Shown piece after piece: positions 17,809-26,812 of a DNA stretch of 53,852 bases (its first letter is position 1; each line of letters starts with the position of its first letter). The notes beneath the pieces were generated by a model. That model searched no databases. It saw only the letters and a list, made by a program, of their open reading frames with translations, and had not been told where the DNA came from. This stretch comes from Verrucomicrobiota bacterium (GTDB lineage: Bacteria; Verrucomicrobiota; Verrucomicrobiia; Opitutales; Opitutaceae), in assembly GCA_016871775.1 (NCBI GenBank), contig VHCI01000008.1, positions 1 to 53,852 on the forward strand. Direction: 5' to 3'. Both the position numbers and the translations under genes were made by a program.

Positions 17809-18858
17809 TCAGGATGACTGCGCGAGGGCGCTCACCTGAGCTTCGAGCAGGTCCGCGAGTTCGCCCAGCCGCGGCGCGGGCGCAAGCTGCTGCCAAGGGG
17901 ACAGCGCAGCCCGAGCGTCCGCCAGCTCCACCGCGACTTCCCCAGCCACGCGGGCGAAGACGCCCAGGCGCCGCATCTGCTCCAGCCGCGTGGCGAGGTC
18001 GGGCGAGCGGCGCCCGTCCAATTCCTCGGCCAGACGCTCTTGGTCGACCGGCTCAAGTCGCTCGCGCAACACGAGCAGGGGCAAGGTCAATTTGCCACTA
18101 GTGAGATCCGTACCGAGGGTTTTCCCGATCCGTGTCTCCTCCCCGAAGAAATCCACGAGGTCATCGTAAATCTGGTATCCGATGCCTAGGTGCCGGCCAA
18201 ACCGGCCCGCTGCCGCCACGAACCCCGCGGGTTGACCGGCCACCTCCGCGCCCAGCTGGCACGACACCCGGAAAAGCTCCGCCGTCTTGAGGTCCACGAT
18301 CCGCGAGTAATCGGCCCGGTCCACCCGCAACGATCCCCGCCGCAGGGTTTGGACGATTTCCCCGGCGCAGACCCGACGCATCGCCACCGAGACCGCCGCG
18401 CACACTCCCGTGGTCGGGTACTGGGTCGTGAGATGCAAGGCGTGCGCGAACAGGGCGTCCCCGAGCAGCACCGCTGCCGCCGAACCATACCGGCGCGCGA
18501 CGGTCGGTCGGTTCCGCCGCACCTCGGCCCCGTCCATAATGTCGTCGTGCACTAGGGTCGCCAAGTGCACCATCTCGACCACTGCCGCCACGCGCACCAA
18601 CTCGGCCGAGGGCGCGCCCGAACCTTTCCAACCCGAAAGAAATACCAGCGCGGGGCGAAGGCGCTTGCCTGAAGCGTCCAGCGCATAGGCCGCCAGGTCT
18701 CGAATCTCCGGTTCAAACTCCGCCAACTGCTCCCGCAGGAAGGTGTCCAAAGCCGACTGATGCAACGCCAGCCGCGCGAACACCCGGGAGAAAGCTAACG
18801 GCTCTGCCGCGGGGGCGACCGGAACCATCGAATCGGGAAGGACGGCGGTGGGACTCAT
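17809..18858 (-). CDS. Polyprenyl (long-chain trans-prenyl) diphosphate synthase
   Basis: The 349-residue protein, counted from the ATG ending at 18858 (upstream starts at 18870 and 18897 also exist), shows 'GKRLRPALVF'. The first aspartate-rich motif is 'HDDIMD' (DDxxD at 105-109) and the second is 'YQIYDDLVDFFG'. It condenses isopentenyl diphosphate units onto an allylic primer, giving the side chain of a respiratory quinone (octaprenyl/heptaprenyl class). The residues before the first motif are small to medium, consistent with long products, but chain length cannot be fixed. The gene is upstream of the sigma factor and divergent from a broken CPBP gene. Confidence 0.9.
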   Translation of the reverse strand: MSPTAVLPDSMVPVAPAAEPLAFSRVFARLALHQSALDTFLREQLAEFEPEIRDLAAYALDASGKRLRPALVFLSGWKGSGAPSAELVRVAAVVEMVHLATLVHDDIMDGAEVRRNRPTVARRYGSAAAVLLGDALFAHALHLTTQYPTTGVCAAVSVAMRRVCAGEIVQTLRRGSLRVDRADYSRIVDLKTAELFRVSCQLGAEVAGQPAGFVAAAGRFGRHLGIGYQIYDDLVDFFGEETRIGKTLGTDLTSGKLTLPLLVLRERLEPVDQERLAEELDGRRSPDLATRLEQMRRLGVFARVAGEVAVELADARAALSPWQQLAPAPRLGELADLLEAQVSALAQSS

Positions 18859-18928
18859 TAAGACCACCATCCTAGACGGGTTTTCGGAAATCACCAATCA
18901 AACCGCCGGTTCCTCTTCCGCCAACGAG

Positions 18929-19539
18929 ATGCCCTCGCCCCTGGTCCTCCTCGCGCTGCCCCCCGCCGGGGCCTACTGCGCCAAGCTCTGGGGGAATGAC
19001 CTGCGCGTCGCCGAGACCGGGCGGAGCGTGCGTGGCGGCTTCGCTGGGGCGACTCCCGCCCCCTCCGCGCCGCCGGTTCAGCGATCGCCTGGGCGTTGGT
19101 CCTGCTGGCTCTCGAAAGCGTCGGGGGACTCAAGCTCGGCATCGCCTTGGAGCAGACGCGGATGAACCTCGCCTTCGTCGCCTCCTCCATCCTCGCCGCG
19201 CCGATTATCGAGGAGATCATCTTCGGCAGCTGGCTGGCACTTGATCGCTACGGCAACGCAGCCCACTGGACCAGAATCGTCGGCGCCTCGGTACTTTTTG
19301 CCCTCCTGCACCCGTTCCTCAAGGCCGGGGACGACGCCAGCTTCCGGCTGACCCTCACGCTCAAGGGCTGATTTAGCACCACCGTCCTCTTTCCCTCCTC
19401 GCTCTGGTTCTATACCTCCCGCTTCGCCCCTCGGAACCCCCAGCCTTCCTTCCTGCCCTGCTTTGCCGCCCACGCGGCCAAAAACTTTGGCGGCGTGGCG
19501 ATCAAGGCCGTCTCGGGCCATCGGGCGCTCACCGGCTGA
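18929..19539 (+). pseudogene. Broken CPBP-family intramembrane protease gene
   Basis: The reading frame from the ATG at 18929 ('MPSPLVLLALPPAGAY...') loses homology near 19010-19050 and must shift frame to continue as 'WRLRWGDSRPLRAAGSAIAW'. The shifted frame then shows the CPBP (Abi/RCE1-like) core 'APIIEEIIF' and 'ALLHPF' before a TGA at 19369-19371. Beyond it the same frame continues with protein-like sequence ('SSLWFYTSRFAP...', 'CFAAHAAKNFGG', the C-terminal H-x-x-x-N motif) to a stop at 19537-19539. One frameshift and one nonsense codon make this a pseudogene unless both are assembly errors. The usual arginine after 'EExxF' is also missing. Confidence 0.7.
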
Positions 19540-19591
19540 GGCCGCCCGGAAAACCATTGCCCGCCCCCGCCCTCCGGATTGATTTCCCCCG

Positions 19592-20512
19592 ATGACCTCC
19601 CTGCCCCGCCGCGACTTCCTCCGCGCCTCCGCCGCCAGCCTTGCCTTCGCCGCCACCGCGGGCCCCGCCCCCGCCGCCGCCTCCCCCCTCGGGCGCACCG
19701 GTCGACCCGTCCTCCGCCCCGCGCTCGCCGCCTATTCGTTCCGCGAATCGTTTCCCGTGATGCGCGGCAAGGCCAACCCGAAGGTCCCCGCCGGCAAGGC
19801 CACGGATATGTTCCGCTTCCTCGACTTCTGCGCCGCCCACGGGGTCGATGCCGAACCGACGACCTATTTCTTCGCTGAGGAAACGGACGCCTACCTGCTC
19901 CGCCTGCGGCGCCACGCCTTCCTCCGCGGGGTTGCCATCAGCGGCACCGCCATCGGCAACAACTTCTCCCATCCCCGCGGGGAGAAACGCGACGCGGAGA
20001 TCCGGCTGACCAAGCAATGGATCGACCGCGCCGCCGTCCTCGGCGCACCCCACATCCGAGTCTTCGCCGGGGTCACCAAGGAGATCCCGCGCGCCGAGGC
20101 CGACAAGCTCGTGATCAGCGCGCTCGCGGAGTGCGGGGAATACGCGGGGCGCAAGGGCATCTTTCTCGGGCTGGAGAACCACGATTCGATCAGCACCTCC
20201 GCCGCCCTGCTGGAAATGGTCCGCGCGGTCGGGAATCCCTGGGTGGGAATCAACCTCGATTCCGGGAACTTCAAGTCCGCCGACCCCTACCGCGACTTCG
20301 CGGCCTGCGTCCCCCACGCGGTGAACGTCCAATTCAAGACGGAGATCCTGATCGGCGGCCAGCGGGTCGCAGCGGACCTCGGCCGCTTGACCAAGCTGCT
20401 GCGCGACGGTGGATACCAAGGCTGGGTGGCCCTCGAGTACGAGGCGAAGGAGGACCCGGCCACGGCCGTGCCCCGGCTCCTCGCCGAGATGAGGCGCCTC
20501 TTCGCGGCCTAA
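19592..20512 (+). CDS. Tat-exported sugar phosphate isomerase/epimerase (xylose isomerase-like TIM barrel)
   Basis: The 306-residue protein starts with a twin-arginine signal ('RRDFLRASAASLAFAATAG'). The AP-endonuclease-2/xylose isomerase-like barrel follows, with 'IFLGLENHDS', 'VGINLDSGNF', 'NVQFKTEI' and 'GYQGWVALEYEAKEDP', each containing a probable metal ligand (E, D, H/Q, E). These exported proteins are common in Planctomycetes and Verrucomicrobia and probably act on sugars in the periplasm; the exact reaction is unknown. The gene converges with the hybrid kinase, the stops being about 10 bases apart. Confidence 0.85.
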   Translation: MTSLPRRDFLRASAASLAFAATAGPAPAAASPLGRTGRPVLRPALAAYSFRESFPVMRGKANPKVPAGKATDMFRFLDFCAAHGVDAEPTTYFFAEETDAYLLRLRRHAFLRGVAISGTAIGNNFSHPRGEKRDAEIRLTKQWIDRAAVLGAPHIRVFAGVTKEIPRAEADKLVISALAECGEYAGRKGIFLGLENHDSISTSAALLEMVRAVGNPWVGINLDSGNFKSADPYRDFAACVPHAVNVQFKTEILIGGQRVAADLGRLTKLLRDGGYQGWVALEYEAKEDPATAVPRLLAEMRRLFAA

Positions 20513-20522
20513 AGCCGACGGG

Positions 20523-22907
20523 TCAGGCGCAGGGGCTCGCGCCGGCCAGAGCCCGGCGCAGGACGGAAAATAACTCCGCCCGCGAGAAGGGTTTGTCGAG
20601 GAAAAGACCCACCTCGACACCCTGCAGCGCCCGCGTCTCCGCGTCACCCAGCAAACCTCCCGCGACGATGACCGGCGTTCGCCGACCCCTGCGCCGCAGC
20701 TCCGTCACCAGGCCCAAGCCGTCGAGGACGGGCATATTTAGATCCGTAATGATAACCGCCAGCCGGTCGCCCAGCTCCTCCACCCGGCGCAGCGCCTCCG
20801 CCCCGTCAGCGGCCACTACCACGCGGTAATTCGCCCCCGCGAGGAGCAGCTGGGTCGTCTCGCGTAGGGCCGCCTCGTCGTCGACCACGAGCACGGTCTC
20901 CCCGGTCCCGATCTCGCCCGACGCAGGGAGGGCCGGCAGCGGCGCGGCCGGCGCGGCCACGGGCAGGAGAACGCGGAACGTGGTGCCCTGCGCCGGAGCC
21001 GAGGCGACGCCGATCACCCCCCCCGCCCGGCGGATGATACCAAGGGAGGTGACCAGTCCGAGGCCTGTGCCGCGGTCGGGACTTTTGGTGGTAAAGAACG
21101 GATCGAAGATGCGCGCCATCACCTCGCGGGTCATCCCCACCCCGGTGTCAGCCACGACCCATTCGACATACGGGCCCGGCTTGGGACTCGCGGTCCCGAC
21201 CTGTTCCCCCAGCACGATCTGGCGCGGGCGAGCCGTAATGCGCAGACAGCCGCCCTGGGGCATCGCGTCGCGCGCGTTCACGCTCAGGTTTAGGAGCACT
21301 TGGAAGAGCTGCGTCGGCTCCCCGATCACGTCCGGCAAGTCCGCCGCAACCTCGGTCTCCACGGCGATTTTCCCCGGGAAGGTGCTACGGATCATCGCCG
21401 CCAGCTCGGAGATGAGCCGCCCGCAGGAGACGGTGCGTCGCTCGCCCGCGGTGCCCTTGGCAAAGGAGACCAGCTGCTTCACCATTGCGGCGCTCCGGTG
21501 CGAGCTCTGCTCGATGACGCTGAGGAGCGCGTCCTCGTCCGGGTAGCGCAGCCGGAGCATCTCCGTCGCCATCGTGATCGGGGCGAGGGAATTGTTCAGA
21601 TCGTGGGCGATGCCGCTCGAGAGGGCGCCGATGCTCTCCATCCGCTGGGCCCGGAACTCGGCCTGCAGCATCGTCTCGCGCTGGGTGATGTCGGTAATCT
21701 GCGCCAGCTGGCCCCGGACCTCGCCCATCGAGAACGCGTGGAGCTGCAACTCGCCGAAGAAGTCCCCGCCGTCCCCGCGCCGCTCCAGCCGAAAGATCGC
21801 CTCGGGATCCGCCGCGGCTAGGAAACGGCTGAGCGCCGGCCGGTCCGAGGCGAAGCCAGCGTCCACGAGGAGATCGATCAGATGCCGGCCCTCCGCGTGC
21901 TCCTGCCCCGAATGTAGGATCAGCTCCGCCGCCGGGTTGGCGAGGAGCACTCGGCCGTTACCATCGGTGAGGAGCAGGCCCGAACTTGTGGTGCGGAACA
22001 CCTCGGTGAAGCGCGCCTCGTTGCTGCGCGCCTCGCGCTCCGCCGCCGCCAGCTGCCGCTGCCGCTCGGCGCTCTGATGCAAGGCCTCCTCCAGCCGCGC
22101 GGTTCGCTCCTGCACCAGGCTCCCTAATTGCCGGAAGAGCTGGAAGGCCCCCGCCCGCGCCTGCCGAATCTCCCGGCAGCCCGGCGCCGCCGGATCAAGT
22201 CGGAACGTGCCCTCCGGCTGCAGCGCCAACTTCGTCGCCCGCCCCAATTCCTGCAACGGCGCCACTACCAGCCGGTAAAAGAAGTAACCGCCCAGCAACG
22301 CGGCCGCTAGGGCGAGCGGCACCATCACCAGCGCCGTGCGTTTGGAGGCGGCGATCCGTTCCGCGTAAAACTCCCCTACCGCCCGGCGCTCCGCGGCCAG
22401 CTGCCCCTCCAATCGCCCGACTCCCGCCACGAGATCCCCCAACACCCCCTCCAACTGCGCCAGCCGACCCTCCAGCCCCCGCAGTTCCTGCTCGGTCTGC
22501 ACCGGCTGCAGCGCGGCCGAGACCAGCTCCAGATGCGCCAACGCCCGCGCCGCCAGCTCCCGCGTCGACAGCGCCCGGCCCCCGCGCTGCAGCGCCGCCA
22601 TATTGTCGCGGGCCACCCCCACCAGCCGCAGCGCGTTCTGCGCCTGCAGGGGATCCTTGATCTGCAGGTAGGCATCCGCCTGGTGCAGCATCGCCCGCAC
22701 ACTCATCTCCACTTGCGCGAACTGCCCCGCCACCAGCTTGACCTCCCCCTCCCGCTGCGCCGCGTACCCCGCCTCCTCCGTCCGCACGGTCACGTAAGAG
22801 AAGGTCGCCACCACCAGCGCGCCCACCGCCACCAGCAAAATGCCCACGACCCCGCGCAGGCTCAGCCCGCCTAGGCCGACCACCGCAGCCACGTCTGCCC
22901 GCTTCAC
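20523..22907 (-). CDS. Hybrid sensor histidine kinase (PAS, HisKA, HATPase, receiver)
   Basis: The 794-residue protein is counted from a GTG at 22905-22907 that overlaps the preceding stop (GTGA). Two membrane segments (about 17-39 and 191-213) enclose a periplasmic helical sensor domain. A PAS domain (about 293-410) precedes the dimerisation helix with phospho-accepting H435 in 'SGIAHDLNN', and the ATPase domain shows 'NLSVNARDAMP', 'DTGVGM' and 'GTGLGL'. A C-terminal receiver has D676/D677, phospho-acceptor D722 and K772, but the usual Thr/Ser after the fourth strand is Gly ('VIVAGG'). No DNA-binding regulator lies next to it, so its output is unknown. Confidence 0.92.
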   Translation of the reverse strand: MKRADVAAVVGLGGLSLRGVVGILLVAVGALVVATFSYVTVRTEEAGYAAQREGEVKLVAGQFAQVEMSVRAMLHQADAYLQIKDPLQAQNALRLVGVARDNMAALQRGGRALSTRELAARALAHLELVSAALQPVQTEQELRGLEGRLAQLEGVLGDLVAGVGRLEGQLAAERRAVGEFYAERIAASKRTALVMVPLALAAALLGGYFFYRLVVAPLQELGRATKLALQPEGTFRLDPAAPGCREIRQARAGAFQLFRQLGSLVQERTARLEEALHQSAERQRQLAAAEREARSNEARFTEVFRTTSSGLLLTDGNGRVLLANPAAELILHSGQEHAEGRHLIDLLVDAGFASDRPALSRFLAAADPEAIFRLERRGDGGDFFGELQLHAFSMGEVRGQLAQITDITQRETMLQAEFRAQRMESIGALSSGIAHDLNNSLAPITMATEMLRLRYPDEDALLSVIEQSSHRSAAMVKQLVSFAKGTAGERRTVSCGRLISELAAMIRSTFPGKIAVETEVAADLPDVIGEPTQLFQVLLNLSVNARDAMPQGGCLRITARPRQIVLGEQVGTASPKPGPYVEWVVADTGVGMTREVMARIFDPFFTTKSPDRGTGLGLVTSLGIIRRAGGVIGVASAPAQGTTFRVLLPVAAPAAPLPALPASGEIGTGETVLVVDDEAALRETTQLLLAGANYRVVVAADGAEALRRVEELGDRLAVIITDLNMPVLDGLGLVTELRRRGRRTPVIVAGGLLGDAETRALQGVEVGLFLDKPFSRAELFSVLRRALAGASPCA

Positions 22908-23560
22908 GGGCCCGCCGGCGCCAGCGCCCGCCGATTCACCCGCCAAATCTCTTGCGTCAGCCAGATGGTCTTCACGCCCGCCGCCACCGCGCCCTCGACG
23001 AGCGTGGGGCACACGTCCCCTTGCCCCTTCCGGGACTGCAAATCCCGCAACCACTCGGCCGACCAACGTTGCCGCATCTGGTCCAACGTGAGCCCTCGCA
23101 GGACCGCCGCCAGCCGGGATTGCCCTAGCTGGTCCGCTCCGGGCTCCCGCGACCGCTGCACGCGGAAGTCGAGCAGCGCCAGCTGAGCATCCAGCGCCCA
23201 CACATACTCGGTCAACCCCCACCGCGTCGGCTGGGTCCGCGCCTGCACGTACCCCGCGATCCGCTCACCCTCCATCACGATAAACAGCGGATGCCGCGTC
23301 ACCTCCCGTCGGTCGAAGACAAAGGGGAGGTCCGCGGGCAACGTGGACGCGGTCTGCGACGTGATCTCCAGCATCTCGGTGCGGAACCCAGTGTGCCGCG
23401 GGAACATCTCCCGGATCAGCCGGCTCGGCTCGCGCACGGAACAGAAGGTCTGCGCCCCTGCCTGCCCCGCTCCCGCCAGCACCAGAACCAGCGGCGACCA
23501 GCGCCACGCCCGCAGCAAGAAATGGGAAAGGTTCATCGGCGAAAGGGAGCCCACGTTCAC
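22904..23560 (-). CDS. Exported protein of unknown family in a coupled operon with a sensor kinase
   Basis: The protein has 218 residues from the GTG overlapping the upstream stop; an internal ATG ending at 23536 gives a tighter signal peptide ('PLVLVLAGAGQAGA'). The mature part, with 'MFPRHTGFRTEM', 'GERIAGYVQAR' and 'LLDFRVQRSREPG', faintly recalls the layout of FMN-binding RnfG/NqrC-type domains. The flavinylation motif S-G-A-T is not present, so I do not assign the family. It lies between a beta-barrel and a histidine kinase with 4-base overlaps on both sides. That suggests a periplasmic sensing or ligand-handling partner of the kinase. Confidence 0.6.
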   Translation of the reverse strand: MNVGSLSPMNLSHFLLRAWRWSPLVLVLAGAGQAGAQTFCSVREPSRLIREMFPRHTGFRTEMLEITSQTASTLPADLPFVFDRREVTRHPLFIVMEGERIAGYVQARTQPTRWGLTEYVWALDAQLALLDFRVQRSREPGADQLGQSRLAAVLRGLTLDQMRQRWSAEWLRDLQSRKGQGDVCPTLVEGAVAAGVKTIWLTQEIWRVNRRALAPAGP

Positions 23561-24633
23561 AGGCGACGGCGGACCTGGAGATTCAGGAACCCTTGCGGCG
23601 GCATGCCCCGCTGGCGCCAGATCCGCTCATCGCGCTGGGCACTCACGATCCAACCCGGCGCCGGCGTCCAGCGGACGCCCACCACCTGCGTCCAAGTTCG
23701 CGTGCCGCGGCCTCCCACCGAGGTCCGCTCGCCCACCAGCTGCACATACCCAGAAATGATTTCCCGCCGCGAGGTCAGGTTCGCCTCGGCCAACCCGTTT
23801 AGCACCCGGGCGCGGCCCGCGCCCTCCCCGTTGGAACCGGTGGAGAGCTCGCCCAACAAGCCCAGCGGCCCCAGGTACACTTGGCCATCCACCGCGACGC
23901 GCTGCCGCAGGTGCACCCCCGTGCGCGCCGGATTCAGGACCTGGGCCCGGAAGACACTGAAGCCCCACCCGTTCACGCCGCCGTAAGTCTCGTTGTCGAC
24001 CGGCGAACCGATACGCCCAAACAGGGAATAAGGGTCGAAGTGATCCGCATAAAACATCCCCGAACCCCGGCCCACGCCCACCTCATATTGAAAACGCTCG
24101 AGGGTACCATTGAGGGTCGCAACCCAGTCCACCATCAGCGCCGTGTTGGGACCGAGCGTGAATTGGCGCAGCTCCCCCGCATTGCTGATCGTGGCCTCCA
24201 GCCCGTACGGCAACTCGAGGTGCCCCACCTTCAGGTTGAGGCGGCGATCCTCCGTCAGGTGCAGGTTGATCGTGTTGATCATCGGCAGGACCTCCGTGTC
24301 GGAGGGCCCATCGAAGAACGGCGGCGGGGCCGGATGACGTTGCGCGCGCGAAAGGTAAACTTGGGCCACCACGGTCGCGACGTCCCGCTGCGGCGTGCCC
24401 AGCTTGGCGTAGGCGTCTAGGGCCAGATCGTACTGTGCCCCCTGCTGGCCGCCGGTCTCATCCCGCACCCACCGCGCGGACACGTCCGGAGTCAGGACAA
24501 ACCGCTCGCTACCCCAAGGCGTCGCCTCGGCCGGTATCCCGGCGAGCCAAGCCAGCAAAAGGAGCTCCCGGCGCAGGCCGGACCGAAGGAGACGAAGCCG
24601 AACGGGCGAAATCACGGGGTGGGAACCGGGCAA
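23557..24633 (-). CDS. Outer-membrane beta-barrel (porin-like) protein
   Basis: The 358-residue protein has a hydrophobic export signal ('LLLLAWLAGIPAEA'). Alternating hydrophobic strands follow throughout, such as 'NLKVGHLELPYGLEATISN', 'DWVATLNGTLERFQYEVGVG' and 'WTQVVGVRWTPAPGWIVSAQRD', which suggest an outer-membrane barrel of the phosphate-porin/OprO-like kind. The start is uncertain: TTG at 24633 or GTG at 24615. It heads a three-gene unit with the exported protein and the hybrid kinase, each joined by a GTGA overlap. The solute is unknown. Confidence 0.65.
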   Translation of the reverse strand: MPGSHPVISPVRLRLLRSGLRRELLLLAWLAGIPAEATPWGSERFVLTPDVSARWVRDETGGQQGAQYDLALDAYAKLGTPQRDVATVVAQVYLSRAQRHPAPPPFFDGPSDTEVLPMINTINLHLTEDRRLNLKVGHLELPYGLEATISNAGELRQFTLGPNTALMVDWVATLNGTLERFQYEVGVGRGSGMFYADHFDPYSLFGRIGSPVDNETYGGVNGWGFSVFRAQVLNPARTGVHLRQRVAVDGQVYLGPLGLLGELSTGSNGEGAGRARVLNGLAEANLTSRREIISGYVQLVGERTSVGGRGTRTWTQVVGVRWTPAPGWIVSAQRDERIWRQRGMPPQGFLNLQVRRRL

Positions 24634-25028
24634 ACCGATGACGCTAACAGCTCCCGAAGCAGACCACGGCGGCCTTCAACGGTGCAACGCCGGAATCTGT
24701 CCGCCGGGGACGGCACTCACCTACCGCGAGGCCGTGGACTAGGTCGCGGCACCGCCGCTCGGCGGCGGCGGCTGCCAGCTCAGCAGGGGCGGCCGGGGCC
24801 GGCTCCCATCGAGTCGCGCCAGAGTGAAAATCGGGAGCCAAGGCCAGCGGCTCGGCAACTGCGGCGCCAGCAGCGGCCGGCGGGGGCAGCGGCAGAAAAA
24901 ACGGTGAAACCGGGGCTGGGTACCGTCCGTAAAAACCCCGTGAATTTAGTAAACGCCCCCCGCACGCCGCAGCCGTAGAGCCCGCCGCGGGCATCGGTGA
25001 AGTTACGCAGCCCGGGCCCGGAAAGGGC
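24634..25028. other. 395-base interval without a supported gene
   Basis: This lies upstream of the porin-kinase operon and downstream of the YHYH gene, both on the minus strand. It holds an A-rich island at 24896-24950 and a short GC palindrome (CCGCCG/CGGCGG near 24752-24766). The only sizeable open frame is on the minus strand from an ATG near 24994 and is dominated by Ala/Pro/Arg with no recognisable domain. It may carry the operon's promoter and leader, but I can point to no specific site. Confidence 0.5.
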
Positions 25029-25931
25029 TCAAGGCGGTCCGAAACTAGGGCCTTTCGGGCCCTTGCCCTTCTTCTTGCCCCCGCCCGGCGGCGGCCCGCG
25101 CCGCAGGAAGGAAGAATCGGGCGTGCCTCGCCACAGCCGCGGCACAAACGGGAACTCCTCGGTCAAAACGTAATAATAGGTTCCCTCCGGAAAATCAGGC
25201 GTCCGGCCCCAGCGCCCGTTGCACTCGTCCAGATCCCCCGCACCCGGCCGGTATTCCCAGTCTTGGACGTAAGCCCCGTCGTGCCGCCCGCCCGGTCCGC
25301 CCGCGCGTTCGCCGGCGCGGAGGCGATAACTGGTCACCGCCGACCGCACGACCGCCGGCGCCGCCGGATCCGGGCTGATCCACGGGCCATAGATCGGAAA
25401 CCCATCCGCCGCCCAGCCCACGAGCACCATCCGCGGCCGCCCGGCGGTCAAGCGCGCCAGCAGCATCTCCGGCAGGCCGTGATAGTGGTAGGTGCCGGTC
25501 GGCTGGACGTGGGCGTGCTCCAAATCGAGGCCCAGATTGCGGCCTCCGCCCAAGGCCTCGTACTGCCAGCCGGAGCCCCGATCGTCCCGCCACCATTCGG
25601 CGGCCGCAGGATCGAATACCACGCCGTTCACTGCCACCCCGAACAGGCTCATCCCGACCGGCGTCGACCGCTCGCCCGCCCGCGGCGCCGCCGGCACACG
25701 GAAGGCGTGGTTCTGGGGCACGATGCGGTTCGGGTTGCCCTGCACCGGGAAGGCCCCCGTGGGATGATCCGGCAGGCCGTTGGCTCGGATCCAGCGGACT
25801 TCCCCCTCCACGGTGATCGCCACCCGCGGCGCCTCGCCGGCCCACGGCACGGCGTCGAGGTTGGTGTGGTCCGGGTGGGCAGACAGGCCGCCGACCAACT
25901 GCAGCATTAGGGGGAGGAACCGGCAACGCAT
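25029..25931 (-). CDS. Exported YHYH-domain protein
   Basis: The 300-residue protein has a short signal-like N-terminus ('LPLMLQLVGGLSA'). It contains the defining 'GTYHYHG' motif, preceded by 'NPNRIVPQNHAFRVP' and 'GVAVNGVVFDP' and followed by 'GWAADGFPIYGP' and 'DECNGRWG', the usual elements of the YHYH family. The C-terminus is a basic, Gly/Pro/Lys-rich tail. The family is common in environmental bacteria; the His-rich motif suggests metal binding but no function is established. The gene is divergent from the response regulator with 97 bases between. Confidence 0.85.
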   Translation of the reverse strand: MRCRFLPLMLQLVGGLSAHPDHTNLDAVPWAGEAPRVAITVEGEVRWIRANGLPDHPTGAFPVQGNPNRIVPQNHAFRVPAAPRAGERSTPVGMSLFGVAVNGVVFDPAAAEWWRDDRGSGWQYEALGGGRNLGLDLEHAHVQPTGTYHYHGLPEMLLARLTAGRPRMVLVGWAADGFPIYGPWISPDPAAPAVVRSAVTSYRLRAGERAGGPGGRHDGAYVQDWEYRPGAGDLDECNGRWGRTPDFPEGTYYYVLTEEFPFVPRLWRGTPDSSFLRRGPPPGGGKKKGKGPKGPSFGPP

Positions 25932-26028
25932 CAGATGGTCCCAGCGTAGACCGCACCCGAAGTGAATCGAGCCGATTCCCGGTCAACCCGGGATTGCAAG
26001 CGCGCCCAGCCTCCGCCACCACCCGCCT

Positions 26029-26757
26029 ATGCCCGAGACCGCCGACGGCCGCGCTCGCCTGCTGATGATCGATGACGATCGGAAGCTGTGCCGCCTCGTC
26101 GCCACCTACCTCGACCCTCTCGGCTTCGACGTCACCGCCGTCCACACCGGCCCCGAGGGCGTCGAACGCGCCATCGCTCCTGGCGCCCTCTGGCACGCCA
26201 TCATTCTCGATGTGATGTTGCCTGGGCTCGATGGCTTCGAGGTCCTCCGCCGCATCCGCGCCACCAGCGCCGTGCCCGTGCTGATGCTCACCGCCCGCGG
26301 GGACGAGACGGACCGCATCGTCGGACTGGAGGTCGGGGCCGACGACTATCTGCCGAAAACCTTCTCCACGCGGGAACTGCTGGCCCGGCTCCGCTCCGTG
26401 CTCCGTCGCAGCAGCCTCAACGCCCGCGGCCCCGCCACGCCCACGCCCCCCTCCGAACTGGTGGTCAGGGACCTGCGCCTCAACCTCGACGCCCGCTCCG
26501 CCGCCCTCGGCAGCCAGCCCCTCACGCTCACGCCGGTCGAGTTCGACCTGCTCGCCAGCCTCGCCAAGGCCCGCGGCCGGGTGAAATCCCGCGAAGCCCT
26601 CTTGGACGAGTGCCGCGACCGCAATTACGAGGTATTCGACCGCTCGATCGACGTCCATATCTCCGCCCTGCGACGTAAGCTCGGGGATGACGCCAAGGAG
26701 CCCCGCTACATCCGCACCATCCGCTCGGCCGGCTACCTGCTTGCCGGACCCGATTAA
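26029..26757 (+). CDS. OmpR/CpxR-type response regulator without an adjacent kinase
   Basis: The 242-residue protein has a receiver domain with acidic D15/D16, phospho-acceptor D61 ('ILDVMLPGLDG'), T88 and K110. Position 111 is Thr ('LPKTFSTRELLARLR') where most OmpR members have Pro; I recall this in CpxR-like subgroups. A winged-helix DNA-binding domain fills about 145-242 ('LTLTPVEFDLLASLAK...', 'VDVHISALRRKLG', 'IRTIRSAGYLL'). No histidine kinase gene follows; the next gene is oppA, 55 bases on. It may control the opp genes or answer to a kinase elsewhere. Confidence 0.92.
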   Translation: MPETADGRARLLMIDDDRKLCRLVATYLDPLGFDVTAVHTGPEGVERAIAPGALWHAIILDVMLPGLDGFEVLRRIRATSAVPVLMLTARGDETDRIVGLEVGADDYLPKTFSTRELLARLRSVLRRSSLNARGPATPTPPSELVVRDLRLNLDARSAALGSQPLTLTPVEFDLLASLAKARGRVKSREALLDECRDRNYEVFDRSIDVHISALRRKLGDDAKEPRYIRTIRSAGYLLAGPD

Positions 26758-26812
26758 CCCCTTGTCCGAGACCGGGCTTGCACAATCCGAGGCCCGACTT
26801 TCCCTCGACGTT

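Noticed and set aside
19369-19371. Internal TGA of the CPBP gene as a selenocysteine codon
   Set aside because: The same gene also needs a frameshift, and CPBP proteases are not known selenoproteins; decay or error is simpler.
24700-24960. Possible cobalamin riboswitch in the same gap
   Set aside because: The B12 box and the expected conserved blocks are absent on both strands.
24644-25147. Minus-strand open frame in the 24.6-25.0 kb gap
   Set aside because: Its translation is low complexity with no motif, and its start overlaps the YHYH gene end; not supported as a gene.
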